Assembly (NCBI GenBank): GCA_934047225.1
Contig: OW203989.1
Span: 3,075,977 to 3,139,976, forward strand
Source: Ypsolopha sequella
Lineage: Eukaryota; Arthropoda; Insecta; Lepidoptera; Ypsolophidae
DNA: 64,000 bases
Direction: 5' to 3'
Shown: one piece after another, positions 42,473 to 53,590 of the stretch
How positions within the stretch are numbered: the stretch's first letter is position 1
Layout of the letters: every line of letters begins with the position of its first letter
The notes under the pieces: generated by a model
Seen by the model: the letters and a program-made list of their open reading frames with translations, nothing else
Database searches by the model: none
What the model was told of the DNA's origin: nothing
Made by a program: the position numbers and the translations under genes

Positions 42473-44043
42473 CATATATTTTCAAGGATTTTTCGAAACA
42501 GATGCAATTGAATATAGCTAAACTATATAAACTTACAATCAGCTTTTTAATACCTACACTTTAATTCCCATATTTTATTTTTATTTAATATTTTTTCCAT
42601 TTATTATACTTTTTTTATGTGTCTCATTTGTGCTCAACTATATTTAAATCGGTATAGTTTTCCAGTTATTGGCCAGTCATGATCTATAATCGACGATTTT
42701 TCACGCATTATTCGGTCCACCAGTTTCGAAGATAAGTATGGAAGACATACATATTTTTGTGGTTTTTTAAAGATTTCTCGAAACCAGTGCCAGTAAACTT
42801 GTGTGCTCGTTTTGTGTTTGTAATACAACTTTTGATTTAGTGTGACATATAAATGTTTCGCAGGAGTATGCATGAGTGAGTAAATGTGTGATGCGCGTCT
42901 TTTCCTCCCCTCCCGCGGAAAGTGGCAGATTACATTATTTAGAACTAAGAGCCGCGCTTTGCCACGTCCCGTGTTAAATGGTCTAAGTAAGTTCCAATCA
43001 AAACATCAGCATTTCACCATAAGTATTTGACTCTACTACTTCAGGTGTAGAGTGATAATTGACTCAATCCAGCTTTAACAATCCTATTATACGGTAATAT
43101 TGGTCGTATGTTAGTGTTAGTCTAAGTTGATCGTGTAGACTCGCCTGAATGACTTCTGGGGTCCCACGAACACTAGCAACGTTTACATGGTTAAACTACG
43201 TTTACATGGTTAACCCTTTTAATTCTTATTACCGCTAAAACAATAAAGTTAAACAATAGATTGAACTCTAGATCGTGGTTCGAATTCAGCATGTTTGGGA
43301 TGTGTTTTAAGAAAAGCCTCTAAGAAAGTGGTATGCGGGCGTGACGCTTGCGAACGCATGGGGCCAAAAATCGGCCTTATTAAGACCCAATGTCAATAGA
43401 GATGGGACGTTTTGTATTGTTATATAATTGATTAAATAATTCCTATAAAATATTGTATGAATCCCCAAATCATAATTTCAAATTTCACACAAGACTGAAG
43501 ACACCAGCAGCTTAGTAAAAGGGTCCGGTTTGGCAACCTTAGGGTAACCCCCCTTAAAATAAAGCAAAAAGAAAGAACTTGTGATTTTTATTTTTGAATT
43601 AAGGCCCTAAATATCGAAATTATCTCCTTCACATATTTTAAAGTAATAAAACTTGGCAGATAATTATAATTTATTTTGAACGTACACACCCAATCAAAAG
43701 ATTTTAAATAGTATTTTGTACAACTGTCACACAATTCGTTCGTATCGTAATAGACAGCACGAGTGTCCCAATGTCTAACTTTGTTCAGTTGCACACAATA
43801 CTTTATCTACGGCCATCAACAATTTCAATAAATTCATTCGTCATCACTTGTGATTAGTTCTCTAGCGGTGTTGTAATAAATTTCGTCAATCACAGCGCAG
43901 ATTTGAGGTGTTGTATTGTTACATTAAAACATCGATCAAACAATGTAGTTACTTATAAAACCTCTTTTGATATTGTTATTACCTTAGATAAAATTATTTT
44001 TAAACGTGTTCCTCAAAGCTAAGATATTAATAAAAATCCTGTA
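42465..44043. other. no gene recognised
   Basis: AT-rich. A remnant of the GGGTTCCGTACC repeat may lie near 43510-43553 (TAGTAAAAGGGTCCGGTTTG). No coding frame stands out. Confidence 0.4.
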
Positions 44044-44198
44044 CAATATTCCCAAAGTAATAATGCGCATACAAATCTATAGTCGAGCGACCGGATGTAC
44101 CACGTGACCTTATTGATTGTATAGAAAGTGTAAGGAAATACGAACTTTGCCGAACAGTAGCGAAGATTTGTATGCGCATTATTACTTTGGGAGTACTG
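44044..44198. mobile_element. Tc1/mariner-type hairpin MITE
   Basis: The inverse ends CAATATTCCCAAAGTAATAA and CAGTACTCCCAAAGTAATAA continue with TGCGCATACAAATCT, about 35 bp. TA lies on both sides (44042-44043, 44199-44200), the Tc1/mariner target. 155 bp. Confidence 0.78.
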
Positions 44199-45243
44199 TA
44201 TAGCGTTGTGTACCCACTCAATCCAAAGATGTTTAAAATATAATACCTACATAATTCCTGAAATATCCTTTTCTTTATCAGGGTATTGGATAACGATATT
44301 TTGTGAAAGTTCAACAATGAGAATCGCCCAGACTACGGAAGTTCAGCAGCGCTTTGAAAAGAAGACATGGCTGGACTAGGGTCGCCACTCGTCCACTCGG
44401 GACACCGGGACATTTTCACGGCTTACGGCTTTCGTTCTGATCGTTCCAGTTGACCTTCTAAATGTCACGGTGAAGAAAAAAAAACTGTAATAAATACACG
44501 CTTATAATTATGTTTAATTGTTTATACTTAAGAAAACGCTTTTGTTAAGAATATTATTGTCATGTCATGTGCAAATATTATTGTCATGCCATTACGCATT
44601 AAGATGGTCATAATTCTTTGGCAGTTGCTCAGTGAATCATCAGTACGATGATAATAAAAAAAATGGCATCCAAATCCATTGAGTGGTTCTCGAATGAAAA
44701 TGAAACATACATGCAGACAGACAAAAATTTTATAAATTTTAGTTTCAGTCTCGGTACAATACTTATAACCCATTTAATTTAAAATTCCGCGAAAATACTC
44801 AATGTACAGATACGACTTTTTATTATATAAATAGATAATAAATAGAACTCGAGCTGCCAAAATTGACAAGGCCTGAATTAAAAACAACTGGTACTAATTA
44901 TTTGATTGTTTTTGTTCATATATGTGTAAATATACAAATTAAGTTTAATGCTAACTGTCCCACTCAGTACCTAGACTGTTATGGTTACCCTAGGCTAGAC
45001 CACGAGCCACGTTGGTTGCCCTGCAGATTAAAGGATTCTGGAGCTTATTAAAATGCAATAAGGTATTTTACAGAACAGCCATATAGAGGCATCCTAAGAT
45101 TAGAACTGGAGTCAATGTGGCGTGATATATGACTGCGTTGAACGGAACGGACCTCTGTGTTTTAGTGGTTTCGATGTTAGCTTCAAGGTTCTATGTTTTT
45201 TTTGTTTTCTATCTAAAATAAAACATTATTCCATATTTTGAAC
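44199..45243. other. no gene; Helitron-like block near 44640-44720
   Basis: CATTGAGTGGTTCTCGAATG and the following ACATACATGCAGACAGAC resemble blocks next to the Helitron fragments at 31790 and 45815. The rest is unassigned. Confidence 0.4.
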
Positions 45244-45870
45244 TAGCTTTTGCCCGCGGCTTCATTAGCGTGGCAGTATCTTTTAACGGGACACCTGACG
45301 CTAGAACATCAACAACACCAGGTTTTCAAGGGTTCATTGGAAGAAACTAGGTCTCTCCTTGAAGAAAATACTTTTGATTTATCGATCTTTTATCTAGGGA
45401 TTCCACCTATAAACAATATTTTAAGATTTATATTTTTGTCAAAAAAAAATAATTTTCCACCCTCTTTTTTTTGGTTTTCAAACGTTCGTTTCAAAAACGC
45501 GGTTAAGAGATCAACTTTATTTTTTTTCCTACAAATTATTTCATTATTAGCTAAAAACACACCAATTTGTTGTTTCGCTGCGTGATCACTAGTATTACGC
45601 GTCCAAGAACAAGAGGCCAAAGAGCATATAATCGTCTCTATGAAAAGCAAATAAGGTCTTTGCCATTAGACTTATTGTACTGGACGGGTAATAAAAAAGT
45701 TGCTAGGGTATGCCCACAGTTTTTGACTCGGCGGTTATTTTATATCAACACATCTTAAAGTCTCAATGTTGACGAGGGCCACTATGATGAATAAAGAAAA
45801 CTGATCAAAATCCGTTGAGTGGTTCTCGACTTAAAACGGAACATACATGTACATACAGGGACAACAAATT
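45244..45870 (-). mobile_element. Helitron, 3' end at left, containing repeat Y
   Basis: CTAGCTTTTGCCCGCGGCTT is the complement of a Helitron 3' terminus (AAGCCGCGGGCAAAAGCTAG). On the right, GTTGAGTGGTTCTCGACTTA and ACATACATG match other Helitron fragments in the same orientation. Repeat Y at 45345-45720 lies in between. No helicase remains. Confidence 0.6.
45345..45720 (+). repeat. dispersed repeat family Y, copy 2
   Basis: Inverse of 14345-14720. Because it sits inside Helitron-like sequence here, it may be cargo or a nested insertion. Confidence 0.55.
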
Positions 45871-46188
45871 TAAAACTTGTTGATTTGGCCTACAACACTA
45901 ATAAACTTTTTGGGTACAACACTAATAACCAATATACGTAATAACATGACCGCCAAAGTGCAATGATGAAGTTTTTTGCAACAGATTTTCTTTTGGCCGC
46001 CATTTCAGTTAAAATCTTATTTTTTTGGTACGTATGATATACTGAAAGTAAATGGACAATATATTTAAATAAATCCGGATATAACGACAGTCAAGGGACC
46101 GGCGATATTACGTCGTACTAACCGGACGACGCACAAAACGAACTGATATCCCTTCGTACCATAACCCAACGTGAGGTTGCGTAGTTAT

Positions 46189-46745
46189 CCCATAGCTTAA
46201 TTTAAAAAAAAAAAAACACAGAATATGCGCCATTTTAGGACACAGTTTTCATTATTTTGGTATACAAATTAAACATATATTTTTTTTTAAAGAATTGTCC
46301 GATAACCTTGTCACTTGAGAATTTTAGACATTATACTGATTGTGATGTGTGATTGCTTATAAAAAAGTGGTCTGTCTCTGTCTCTCTACTCATCTGTCAT
46401 CTAGTTGTCAAAGTGATCTGAAGCAAATTATTATAAATATATCTTTATAGAAAAGGACACAATTTTATACAGCCATTACTCAAGTGACGTTACAAGAAGG
46501 TAAATGGAAGTTGCAGCCTTTTCGTAAAAATATTCATCATCATGAGGTTTTTTAGACCACAAGTTCTAAAATAACATAATTTAATCTAAGCGAACACAAA
46601 TTCAGATATTTTATTTTGTATAGTAGGTATCATAATTTTTACACGTCAAATTTAATCTTAAAAAAATATGTTTAATATAATGATAAACGTACATGAACTA
46701 AATTAAAGGTAGGTACCTAAACTAAGTATATTTAATTTATGCAGC
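46189..46745. repeat. direct duplication, copy A (with LINE 3' end)
   Basis: From CCCATAGCTTAATTT to the LINE portion ending ATTTAATTTATGCAGCTATG the sequence matches 47931-48548 in the same orientation. Blocks include GTGGTCTGTCTCTGTC and ATATTCATCATCATGAGG. The copies diverge by small indels. A further partial piece (ATCATGAGATTTTTTAGACC) follows at about 46751-46848. Confidence 0.75.
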
Positions 46746-46889
46746 TATGTATCATCATGAGATTTTTTAGACCAAAACTTCGAAAATACGGTTAATAAAC
46801 CTAAACCTCGAAATGGTTTTCGAATTAACATAATTTAATCTATACCAATTAGGAAAAAATTTCAAATAAGACAAATATGATTACTTATG

Positions 46890-47110
46890 TGTTTTTAAAG
46901 TGATATCCATTGCTTAGGATAAACGAAATTCGATACTTCGAATCATGGCCCGAGGAATTTTTTCAAATATTTGTTTACTTGTTTGTTTCTAATTGATCAT
47001 GTTTTGAAAAACTTCCTCGGGTTAGGATTCGAAGCTGTGACCTCTTGCTTTCACGGCTTGCTTGCTTGTCATGAAAGCGAGATGTCGCCGTACGAACTCT
47101 GGCCAATGGA
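46890..47110 (-). mobile_element. possible tRNA-derived SINE
   Basis: The minus strand reads GTTCGTACGGCGACATCTCG (A-box-like) and GGTCACAGCTTCGAATCC (B box). It is followed by an inverted pair around CGAGGAA.TTTTTCA. The identification rests on the box layout only. Confidence 0.45.
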
Positions 47111-47930
47111 ATTTATTCAAAATATTTGTTATTTTATTTTATATTAATTTTATTTATTTATTTTCAGTTACAAGTACAATATTTTAACATTATTCAGTAC
47201 CACGAAACCATGTTTGGTTTGTCTTGGTCCTGGAGTCTACGATACATTAAAAGAATATAATGTATAATGTAAGTAACGAGTTAAAAGCTAACTTACAAAG
47301 ATACAAAGATTTTCTAGGTATGACAAAAGTAAAAATTTAAATAAAAATAGAAGATTTTCATTTTTCTTTGAAAAGGTCTCTTGTTGACGTTCATACGGTT
47401 TTACTTGAATTTTGTTTCAAATTGATGTTTTCGTATTCAATGCACTCTTATGATATTTAGAGACAATCTTAGACACAACTGTTATAGATATTTCAAAACA
47501 GATAAAATACAGTCCCACTGCATGACCCTTATTTAGTGATTCGGAACGACAATATCGAGGGCATCAAGCTTCAAGGGTGTATATATATATATACAGCAAT
47601 GTGGTATTTGGTATCACAGACCACTAAGCCATCAGACGTCGTAAGGAGGGTTAACATTTTTCGCCAACATATCAGTGCAATTTCACTACTATGCAAATGT
47701 CATTGCATACTATCCTATCTCTATTTCCTACTTAGTACCCTCCCCGCATTACCTCACAACACGCCGATAGTGGCGGAAAAAATGATTTCTTGTCACGTGG
47801 TTGATAAGATGTCTAATGGCTAAGTGGTCTGTGACCTGTGTTTAGTATTATACAATATCATTGACATGCAGATTTTCCGAAATCCGAATATATAATACGT
47901 TTTGAGCGAATCACCATAATGTTTTGAATT
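47111..47930. other. no gene recognised
   Basis: AT-rich. The frame at 47536-47823 has no recognisable features. Confidence 0.4.
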
Positions 47931-48548
47931 CCCATAGCTTAATTTTTAAAAGATTTATTTTTAAAAAAAAATTTAAGGGAATACACGCCATTTTAAGACA
48001 CAGTTTTCATTATTTTGGTTTAGAAATTAACCATTTTTTTATGATTTTTAATGAGTTGTCGGATATGACGTCACTTGAAAATTTTAGACATTATAATGAT
48101 TGTGATGCGTGATTGCTTATAAAAAAAGTGGTCTGTCTCTGTCTGTCTACTCATCTGTCATCCATCCTTCAGTTGTAAGCAAATTATTATAAATTTATCT
48201 TGATAGCAAAGGACACATTTCTAAACAGCCATTTCTCAAGTAACGTCACACTAAGGCAAATTTAAGTTGCAGCTTTTTCGTAAAAATATTCACCATCATA
48301 AGGTTTTTTAGACCACAAGTTCTAAAATACGGCTTATACGGTTTTCGAATTAACATACCTTAACATAATTAACATAATTTAATCTAAGCGAATTCAAATT
48401 CAAATATTTTATTTTATATATTAATATCATAATTTTTACACGTCAAATTTAATCTTAAAAAAAAATATTTAATATAATGATAAACGTACATGAACTAAAT
48501 TAAAGGTAAACTAAGTATATTTAATTTATGCAGCTATGTATATATACG
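47931..48548. repeat. direct duplication, copy B
   Basis: Second copy of 46189-46745, 1.74 kb away, including a LINE 3' end at about 48395 in the same position. Either a segmental duplication, or two copies of one composite element. Confidence 0.75.
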
Positions 48549-48760
48549 TTTCAAATTATAGGTAAAATCTATAAATATACTACATAGTAATAGGTTCATT
48601 CATCCATCCATCCATCCATCAGCCTAGTTCGTCCATCAGCCCGGCATCAGCTCTACCACTTGTTGTAATAGGTTATAATGTAATAAATACATGCCTAACT
48701 CCGCCCATTAGATTATTCTTGCTAAGAAGAAGGGCAAGAAACCTAACAAAATCATCTTTT
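48395..48760 (-). mobile_element. LINE 3' portion, interrupted by a 68-bp retroposon
   Basis: Inverse of the LINE at about 12070-12500: the tail CAAATTCAAATATTTTAT at left, and AGAAGAAGGGCAAGAAACCT at the right corresponding to GGTTTCTTGCCC-type sequence near 12090. The small insertion at 48597-48664 is flanked by a 10-bp duplication. Confidence 0.75.
48597..48664 (-). mobile_element. 68-bp mini-retroposon derived from the RTE-like repeat
   Basis: GTAATAGGTT stands on both sides (48587-48596 and 48665-48674), a perfect 10-bp target duplication. The insert has the (ATCC)n tail, CAGCCTAGTTCGTCCA (3' end of the RTE-like repeat) and then directly CAGCCCGGCATCAGCTCTAC (its 5' end). About 290 internal bases are missing relative to 38710-39069. 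Confidence 0.85.
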
Positions 48761-48765
48761 TTTAG

Positions 48766-49376
48766 GGTTCCGTACCCAAAGGTCAAAACGGAGCCCTATT
48801 AATGTCACTCCGCTGTCCGTCTGTCTGTCCGTATGTCACAGGTCTCTAGCTCTTAGACCGAATGAGGTAGAGACCTGACATATTTATATGTTGTGTAAAA
48901 TTTTTACCCAAAACCCAATATTAAATTAAAATAAAATAAAATAATTTTTCAGGGGGGCCTCATACACAAAAATGGAACCGAAATAAAAATTTGCTCCAAA
49001 ATTTCGGATGTCATTGTCTAGAGCTCATCAAGTAGAGAGGAAATGTATTTCTTTTCTAATTTTTGGAATTAAAGAAATGGGAGGCTATCACAGTTGTCAT
49101 TTTTAGACCATTTTTGTAACGGGGTCTATATCAAAGACCAAAGTAGTTAGAAATTTATAATTTCTGTATATGTAATACTGAAAACGCCAATTTATGACGT
49201 AGTTTTAGGGTTTCGTCCCCGAATACTCAACAAACTTAATTTTTAAGTTTCGTTTCATACAATTTGAAGGTAGTGATAAGTTTGTAATTTCTGTTCAAGT
49301 ATATTTAAGTATATTAACCTATTTAAATGGCAGGTAAACCTCAGGCCGCGAGTTCTACTCGCACTTGACCGGTTTT
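48766..49376 (-). repeat. GGGTTCCGTACC dispersed repeat, reverse long copy
   Basis: Starts TTTAGGGTTCCGTACCCAAA and CGCTGTCCGTCTGTCTGTCC; ends GAGTTCTACTCGCACTTGAC and CGGTTTT. At 611 bp it is longer than the 283-bp copy at 38180, so the family has a longer and a deleted form. Confidence 0.65.
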
Positions 49377-49557
49377 TTATCAACAAAAACTTGTACAATG
49401 TACTTATATCTACAACAGTTAAGGTATAAGAAAATACAAGACAGCAGGAATTTACGCTAATGAAAAAATATATCTTAGTCTACCTGTCTCTAGTCTAAAT
49501 TCTCATATAGTGAAAAAAACTGGCCAAGTGCGAGTCGGACTCGAGCACAAAAGGTTC

Positions 49558-50264
49558 AATTTCAATTTCAATTTCAATTTATTTATTTATTGCGATAAAT
49601 TACAGTTTCATTGGTGTTTCTAAAAATAGACAGTACAGTGTAATTTTACCAATAGCGGCATAGCAATATTATAATAATAGCAATTATTATTATAAACTTA
49701 ATTAAAATATACATAATTCTAATCTTAAACATTAAAAATGAAATACAAAAGATTTTTTTTTTTAATAATTAAAAGATGTCGATAAAACTTAAAAAACCCA
49801 ATAAATCATAATTAAAAGATAATAAAAACCTATTCACAATTTTGATAGAACTCATTTAGAGAATATGGACACATAAGCAACAAATATTGTTTTAAAGACT
49901 TTAGAAACCGATCACCCGAGAGACGTTTAATGTGAAAAGGTAACTTATTATAAATGCAAATTGCCATTTGACTAGTGTTTCTACTGTAAGACGTGGTTCT
50001 ACATGACTTTTTTTGTATGTCATACTTAAAACGTTCTTTTAGTCTACTGCACTTCCGCTCCGAGCTAATCGGAAACTTCTCTGGAAAACGCGGTACTAAT
50101 TTGCAAAGTTCAATTATAAAGAGCGCTGTAACTGTATGGATTTTCAGTTTGACAAATAAATCCCGACAAGATACTCTGTTAGATTTCACTCCATTTAAAA
50201 TACGGACGCATCTTTTCTGTAGCACGAAAATTTTTTGTATGTCTTCACTACCTCCCCATGATCA
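49558..50264 (-). mobile_element. 5'-truncated LINE inserted in a dispersed repeat
   Basis: The tail of repeated AATTTC and then ATTTATTTATTGCG stands at the left, so transcription runs right to left. TTC is found at both junctions. The body contains the RT-tail pseudogene at 49830-50225. Confidence 0.78.
49830..50225 (-). pseudogene. LINE reverse-transcriptase C-terminal region
   Basis: 131 residues: LQKRCVRILNGVKSNRVSCR, LFVKLKIHTVTALFIIELCK and QMAICIYNKLPFHIKRL. Same arrangement as 11418-11846 (QK..VR.I, then YNKLP), but from a distinct family. The frame is open to a stop, yet the catalytic part is absent. Confidence 0.7.
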
Positions 50265-50528
50265 TTCCGTACCATGATCTATAAAAACGGCAAAAAAACA
50301 TGTCTGTTGTATGGAAGACCTCTTAAATCTAATTTTATTCTGTTTTTTAGTATTTGTTGTTATAGGGGTAACAGAAATACATCATCTGTGAAAATTTCAA
50401 TTGTCTTACTATCACGGTTTATCAGATACAGCCTGGTGACAGACGGACAGACGGACGGACAGCGGAGTCTTAGTAATAGCAGGTAATAGGGTCCCACTGG
50501 TTACCCTTTGGGTACGGAACCCTAAAAA

Positions 50529-50684
50529 TGTACGGTTGCTCCACCGGTTATTAAGTACTACACCCTTAAGCCTTAGATGTGTAAGAGGGAATATTTAATA
50601 AAAAAAATTAAATGTCCATCAATAACGAATCGATATATTTTTGCAGATACAGCTTTTGATACCCTCGATATGTACATCACTACG
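50529..50684. other. no gene recognised
   Basis: Short spacer between a dispersed repeat and a SINE. Confidence 0.35.
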
Positions 50685-50945
50685 ACATGAATCCCCGAGA
50701 GGTTGTCAGAGTTGTTTTCGGTGACGGACTGTGAAACGCAAGTTACAGTCTACACTCGTACACCGATGTTTCACCGACGATTATGACGTCACAGCGTGAT
50801 AAGTAGTGAGCCCGCAGTACTTTGGGCACAAACATGGACCCATAGCTTCACGTGCCTTCCGCAGTACGCAGACTGAACACAAAATGTGTCCCAACAGGAT
50901 TTGAACCCGCGACCTCTGGATTAATGGTCGAGACATTCAAACCAC
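50685..50945 (-). mobile_element. tRNA-derived SINE, hybrid type
   Basis: On the minus strand the head contains ATTAATCCAGAGGTCGCGGG and TTCAAATCC (B box). The tail contains CGGTGAAACATCGGTG and GGGGATTCATGTCGTAG. The tail equals that of the SINE at 16885-17162, whereas the head resembles 40779-40900. Confidence 0.72.
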
Positions 50946-51233
50946 TAGAAGTGGTCATTTTTCACAACAATATAAAAAAGTTATAAAATTACCCCATATA
51001 TAACAAAGAAACACATAAAACAAAGAAAATAAAATATAATTTTCTGCTGATATTTTGATAACAATTATTTATTAGACCGCTACCAAAAGAAAATATAAAA
51101 ACATATATTTTTTGTATTTTTAATTTCAGTAGTTTTTAAAAATGAAATGCAGGTTGTTCCGTAACATACGATAAGTTTTTATTCTAATTAAAGTACTGTA
51201 TAAGATGAGAGAAAATTTAAGGAAAAAACTCAC
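50946..51233. other. AT-rich; would be the intron after the candidate peptide exon
   Basis: No second exon could be recognised on the minus strand here. Confidence 0.35.
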
Positions 51234-51288
51234 CAACGAAAAGTCCTAAAACGAGTAACAAAGTCATGGCGAAAACCAATACGTTCAT
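51234..51288 (-). CDS. candidate first exon of a secreted peptide (signal peptide only)
   Basis: The minus strand reads MNVLVFAMTLLLVLGLFV plus one base, then a consensus donor GTGAGT (51233-51228). A start codon, an 18-residue hydrophobic leader and an intron right behind it is a common layout of small secreted insect proteins. A TATAAATA box lies 100 bp upstream. The downstream exon was not found, so the product is unknown; a chance hydrophobic frame cannot be excluded. Confidence 0.45.
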
Positions 51289-51387
51289 ATCACTGTAAAT
51301 ATTTTATTTCACTTATCATTTCACGAATCTCACCCAAGTCCACGTAAATCGTTATCCATCCTCCATTGGATCACTGAAATTAACTTC

Positions 51388-51395
51388 TATTTATA
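51388..51395 (-). promoter_or_regulatory. TATA box candidate for the peptide exon
   Basis: TATAAATA on the minus strand. TCAGT, an arthropod initiator-like motif, follows 18 bp downstream (51377-51373), which is closer than the usual spacing. Confidence 0.4.
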
Positions 51396-52299
51396 GAACC
51401 TTCTTTCTCTTGTATATTTTCGCTAATTTATCACAATCATGCTGTCCCAAAACTATGCCGTCACAATAAAAGCTAAAGCTTCGCCAAAAAGTTTCGTCAC
51501 TGCACCAAAACCGATATTCTTACGAAAGAACACGACAACCTGCAGCCACCGCCCGAGAGTAACTGCGGTAGACAGCATCCCCTATCCCTCGGCTACCCCC
51601 TCTGGAATCCCCCCCACCCCGATCTCCAGCTCCCTTATCGCGATTCCGTAATTAGATAAATGTCATTACTGTTGTCTCTGAGTTTCTTTTTCTCCAATTT
51701 TATTCTTCTGTAATAGACTCTTGTCTTTTAAGAACCTCATTTAGGTGTTTGTCACGGCGTGTATTTTTCCCTTTCGTGATCGCAAGAGGTGCGGATCTTT
51801 GAACTGCTTATGTTATGAGGGCAGGGTGAACAGGCTTGTGTTATTTATTATGAAGGTTTTTTTCAGTTTTTCCGTGGTTATTTATTTATATGAGGGTCAG
51901 ATGTTTTTGGGGTTTGTAACCAAAAGGTATAAAAGTAAGACAATGTTGTTTTTCTGTTTGTATGTCAGGTGCCATAGATTATGTGAAAGTAAAAACATAA
52001 TTTAAAAAATCGCCCCATGTAAAAACAGACACTATGAAGCTTTTTGTTTTTTGATGGTACTCTAAAAATGCTAGTAGAGTTAACTGAAAAGAAACACACT
52101 TTTGCCAATGTTTTGGTAACAAAACTCATACAATTATTTTGGTTCCAAACTAGTCGGTGTGTAAATGCGAAAGTGTGTTATGTAAATATTTGAAGTTTAG
52201 TTTAGTTTAGATTATTTTTTTTAGTCCCCCTTTTTTTTTACTATTTTAATGTTACTTAAGTTAATTTTATTGCTTTTGTTGTAAATAATAAAACACAAA
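51396..52299. other. no gene recognised
   Basis: A CCCC-rich patch lies near 51590-51620; otherwise AT-rich without assignments. Confidence 0.4.
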
Positions 52300-52532
52300 C
52301 CCCCGGTTTCTGAAAGGCCAATCAATGTTAACAGTAGATTAAAAAATAATTATCTGCGGATTAAGCCAGAAAAAGTGGGAATTTTACATTGAAATCAAAA
52401 ATTAACTAAGTTAATTATTGATTCATCACTATTCAGACTAAGTCTTCATATGTGCTTTATTTTCACCGTTATTTGCGGTTAAAGTTCTTTTAATCTACTG
52501 TTAACTTTGATTGGCCTTTCAGAAACCGGGGG
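52300..52532. mobile_element. hairpin MITE (CCCCCGGTTTCTGAAAGG ends)
   Basis: Inverse ends CCCCCGGTTTCTGAAAGGCC continuing AATCAA.GTTAACAGTAGAT, about 44 bp with one mismatch. AAA lies on both sides, perhaps a 3-bp duplication. 233 bp. Confidence 0.8.
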
Positions 52533-52554
52533 AAAGTGTGTTTCTTGGTTTGTC

Positions 52555-52695
52555 CTTCTTCCACGTAGCAACGAAGCAATGGATCGACGTGATTTTTGCA
52601 TAGAGATAGTTTATGGGCTGGAGAGTGACATAGGATACTTTTATTTTGGAAAAATGCAAACTAAATCAGCGCAGGCAAAGCCGCGGGCATAAGTT
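52555..52695 (+). mobile_element. Helitron 3' fragment
   Basis: GGATCGACGTGATTTTTGCA, GAGATAGTTTATGGGCTGGA and GAGTGACATAGGATACTTTT followed by AAAGCCGCGGGCATAAG: the GC-rich end of lepidopteran Helitrons in degraded form. Confidence 0.55.
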
Positions 52696-53066
52696 GTATT
52701 ATAAATTACGTCGTACTTCGCGATATACTTTTATGTTTTCGCGGATAGTTTCTTTGGGAAAGTTGTTTTGGATGATCAGTCAATTAAGTGGTTTCATAAT
52801 AACTGAAGATACCTGTCCATTTATACAGTATTATTGCGGTATAACTAAAGTGTGCCATTGATTTTAAGGTTCTTTTTTTTAATCCACTTTCCCCCGATTT
52901 TAATTTTTCAGGGACCTTGTTTTTTATTGTATTTATTTATTATTATATTTATTTGATTTATATTGGGTGTTATATTACATGTATTCATTTTAATTGTTTA
53001 TCTGTTATAAAATTTTTACTGTTATTATAATTAATCAATGAAAATTTTTATTTTTATTTATTAACA
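52696..53066. other. no gene recognised
   Basis: AT-rich spacer. Confidence 0.35.
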
Positions 53067-53070
53067 TATA

Positions 53071-53332
53071 CAACGTGTAACAGAAAGGTGTAACTATATT
53101 TGAAGAGCTTATTCAGTAAATGGTATAGAACAACTTTTACTATGGAACAAACACTGTATCTCGAAAAAAAAATTCAGTTTTTCATAGAAAAATGCAATGC
53201 CGCTCGGCTGACATGTATGGAAGGGCAGATATTTTTTTTGAGATTTCAGGGTTGGCTCCACAGTAAAAGTTGTTCTATACCATTGACTGAATAAGTTCTT
53301 CAAATATGGTTACACCTTTCTGTTACACGTTG
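53071..53332. mobile_element. hairpin MITE family D, copy 2 (CAACGTG ends)
   Basis: Same arms as 4251-4511 (GTAACAGAAAGGTGTAAC...). Both termini carry the same change, CAACGTG at the left and CACGTTG at the right. TATA lies on both sides. Frames on both strands are palindrome products. Confidence 0.82.
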
Positions 53333-53449
53333 TATATAGAAATATGTATTTATTTTCTTTCCTGGGGCACTGCCCGCTGCTTTACGTCTTGTTAGTTTGT
53401 GCCACTGCTTTCATGACGTCGATGCAGTATTCGGCAAATTTCGGTCCTG

Positions 53450-53590
53450 GACTCTTACCCGCCAGGAGGGTATTTTTCCTTAAAAATACCCGAATACCCG
53501 AAGGGTGCCAAACTGGACCCTATTACTAAGCCTTCGCTGTCTGTCCATCTGTCTGTCCGTCTGTCACAGGGGTATACAGTTACGGCCGTA
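53450..53590 (-). repeat. GGGTTCCGTACC-type repeat fragment
   Basis: GCCAAACTGGACCCTATTAC and CTGTCTGTCCATCTGTCTGT show the closing part of the family in reverse. A (GATA)n microsatellite follows at about 53625-53650. Confidence 0.5.

Larger units (their letters stand above)
49514..50528 (+). repeat. GGGTTCCGTACC dispersed repeat split by a LINE
   Basis: The left end GGCCAAGTGCGAGTCGGACT is at 49522 and the body resumes at 50265 with TTCCGTACCATGATCTATAA. The end ACGGAACCCTAAAAA is at 50526. Removing 49558-50264 restores the layout seen at 38180-38462. Confidence 0.75.
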
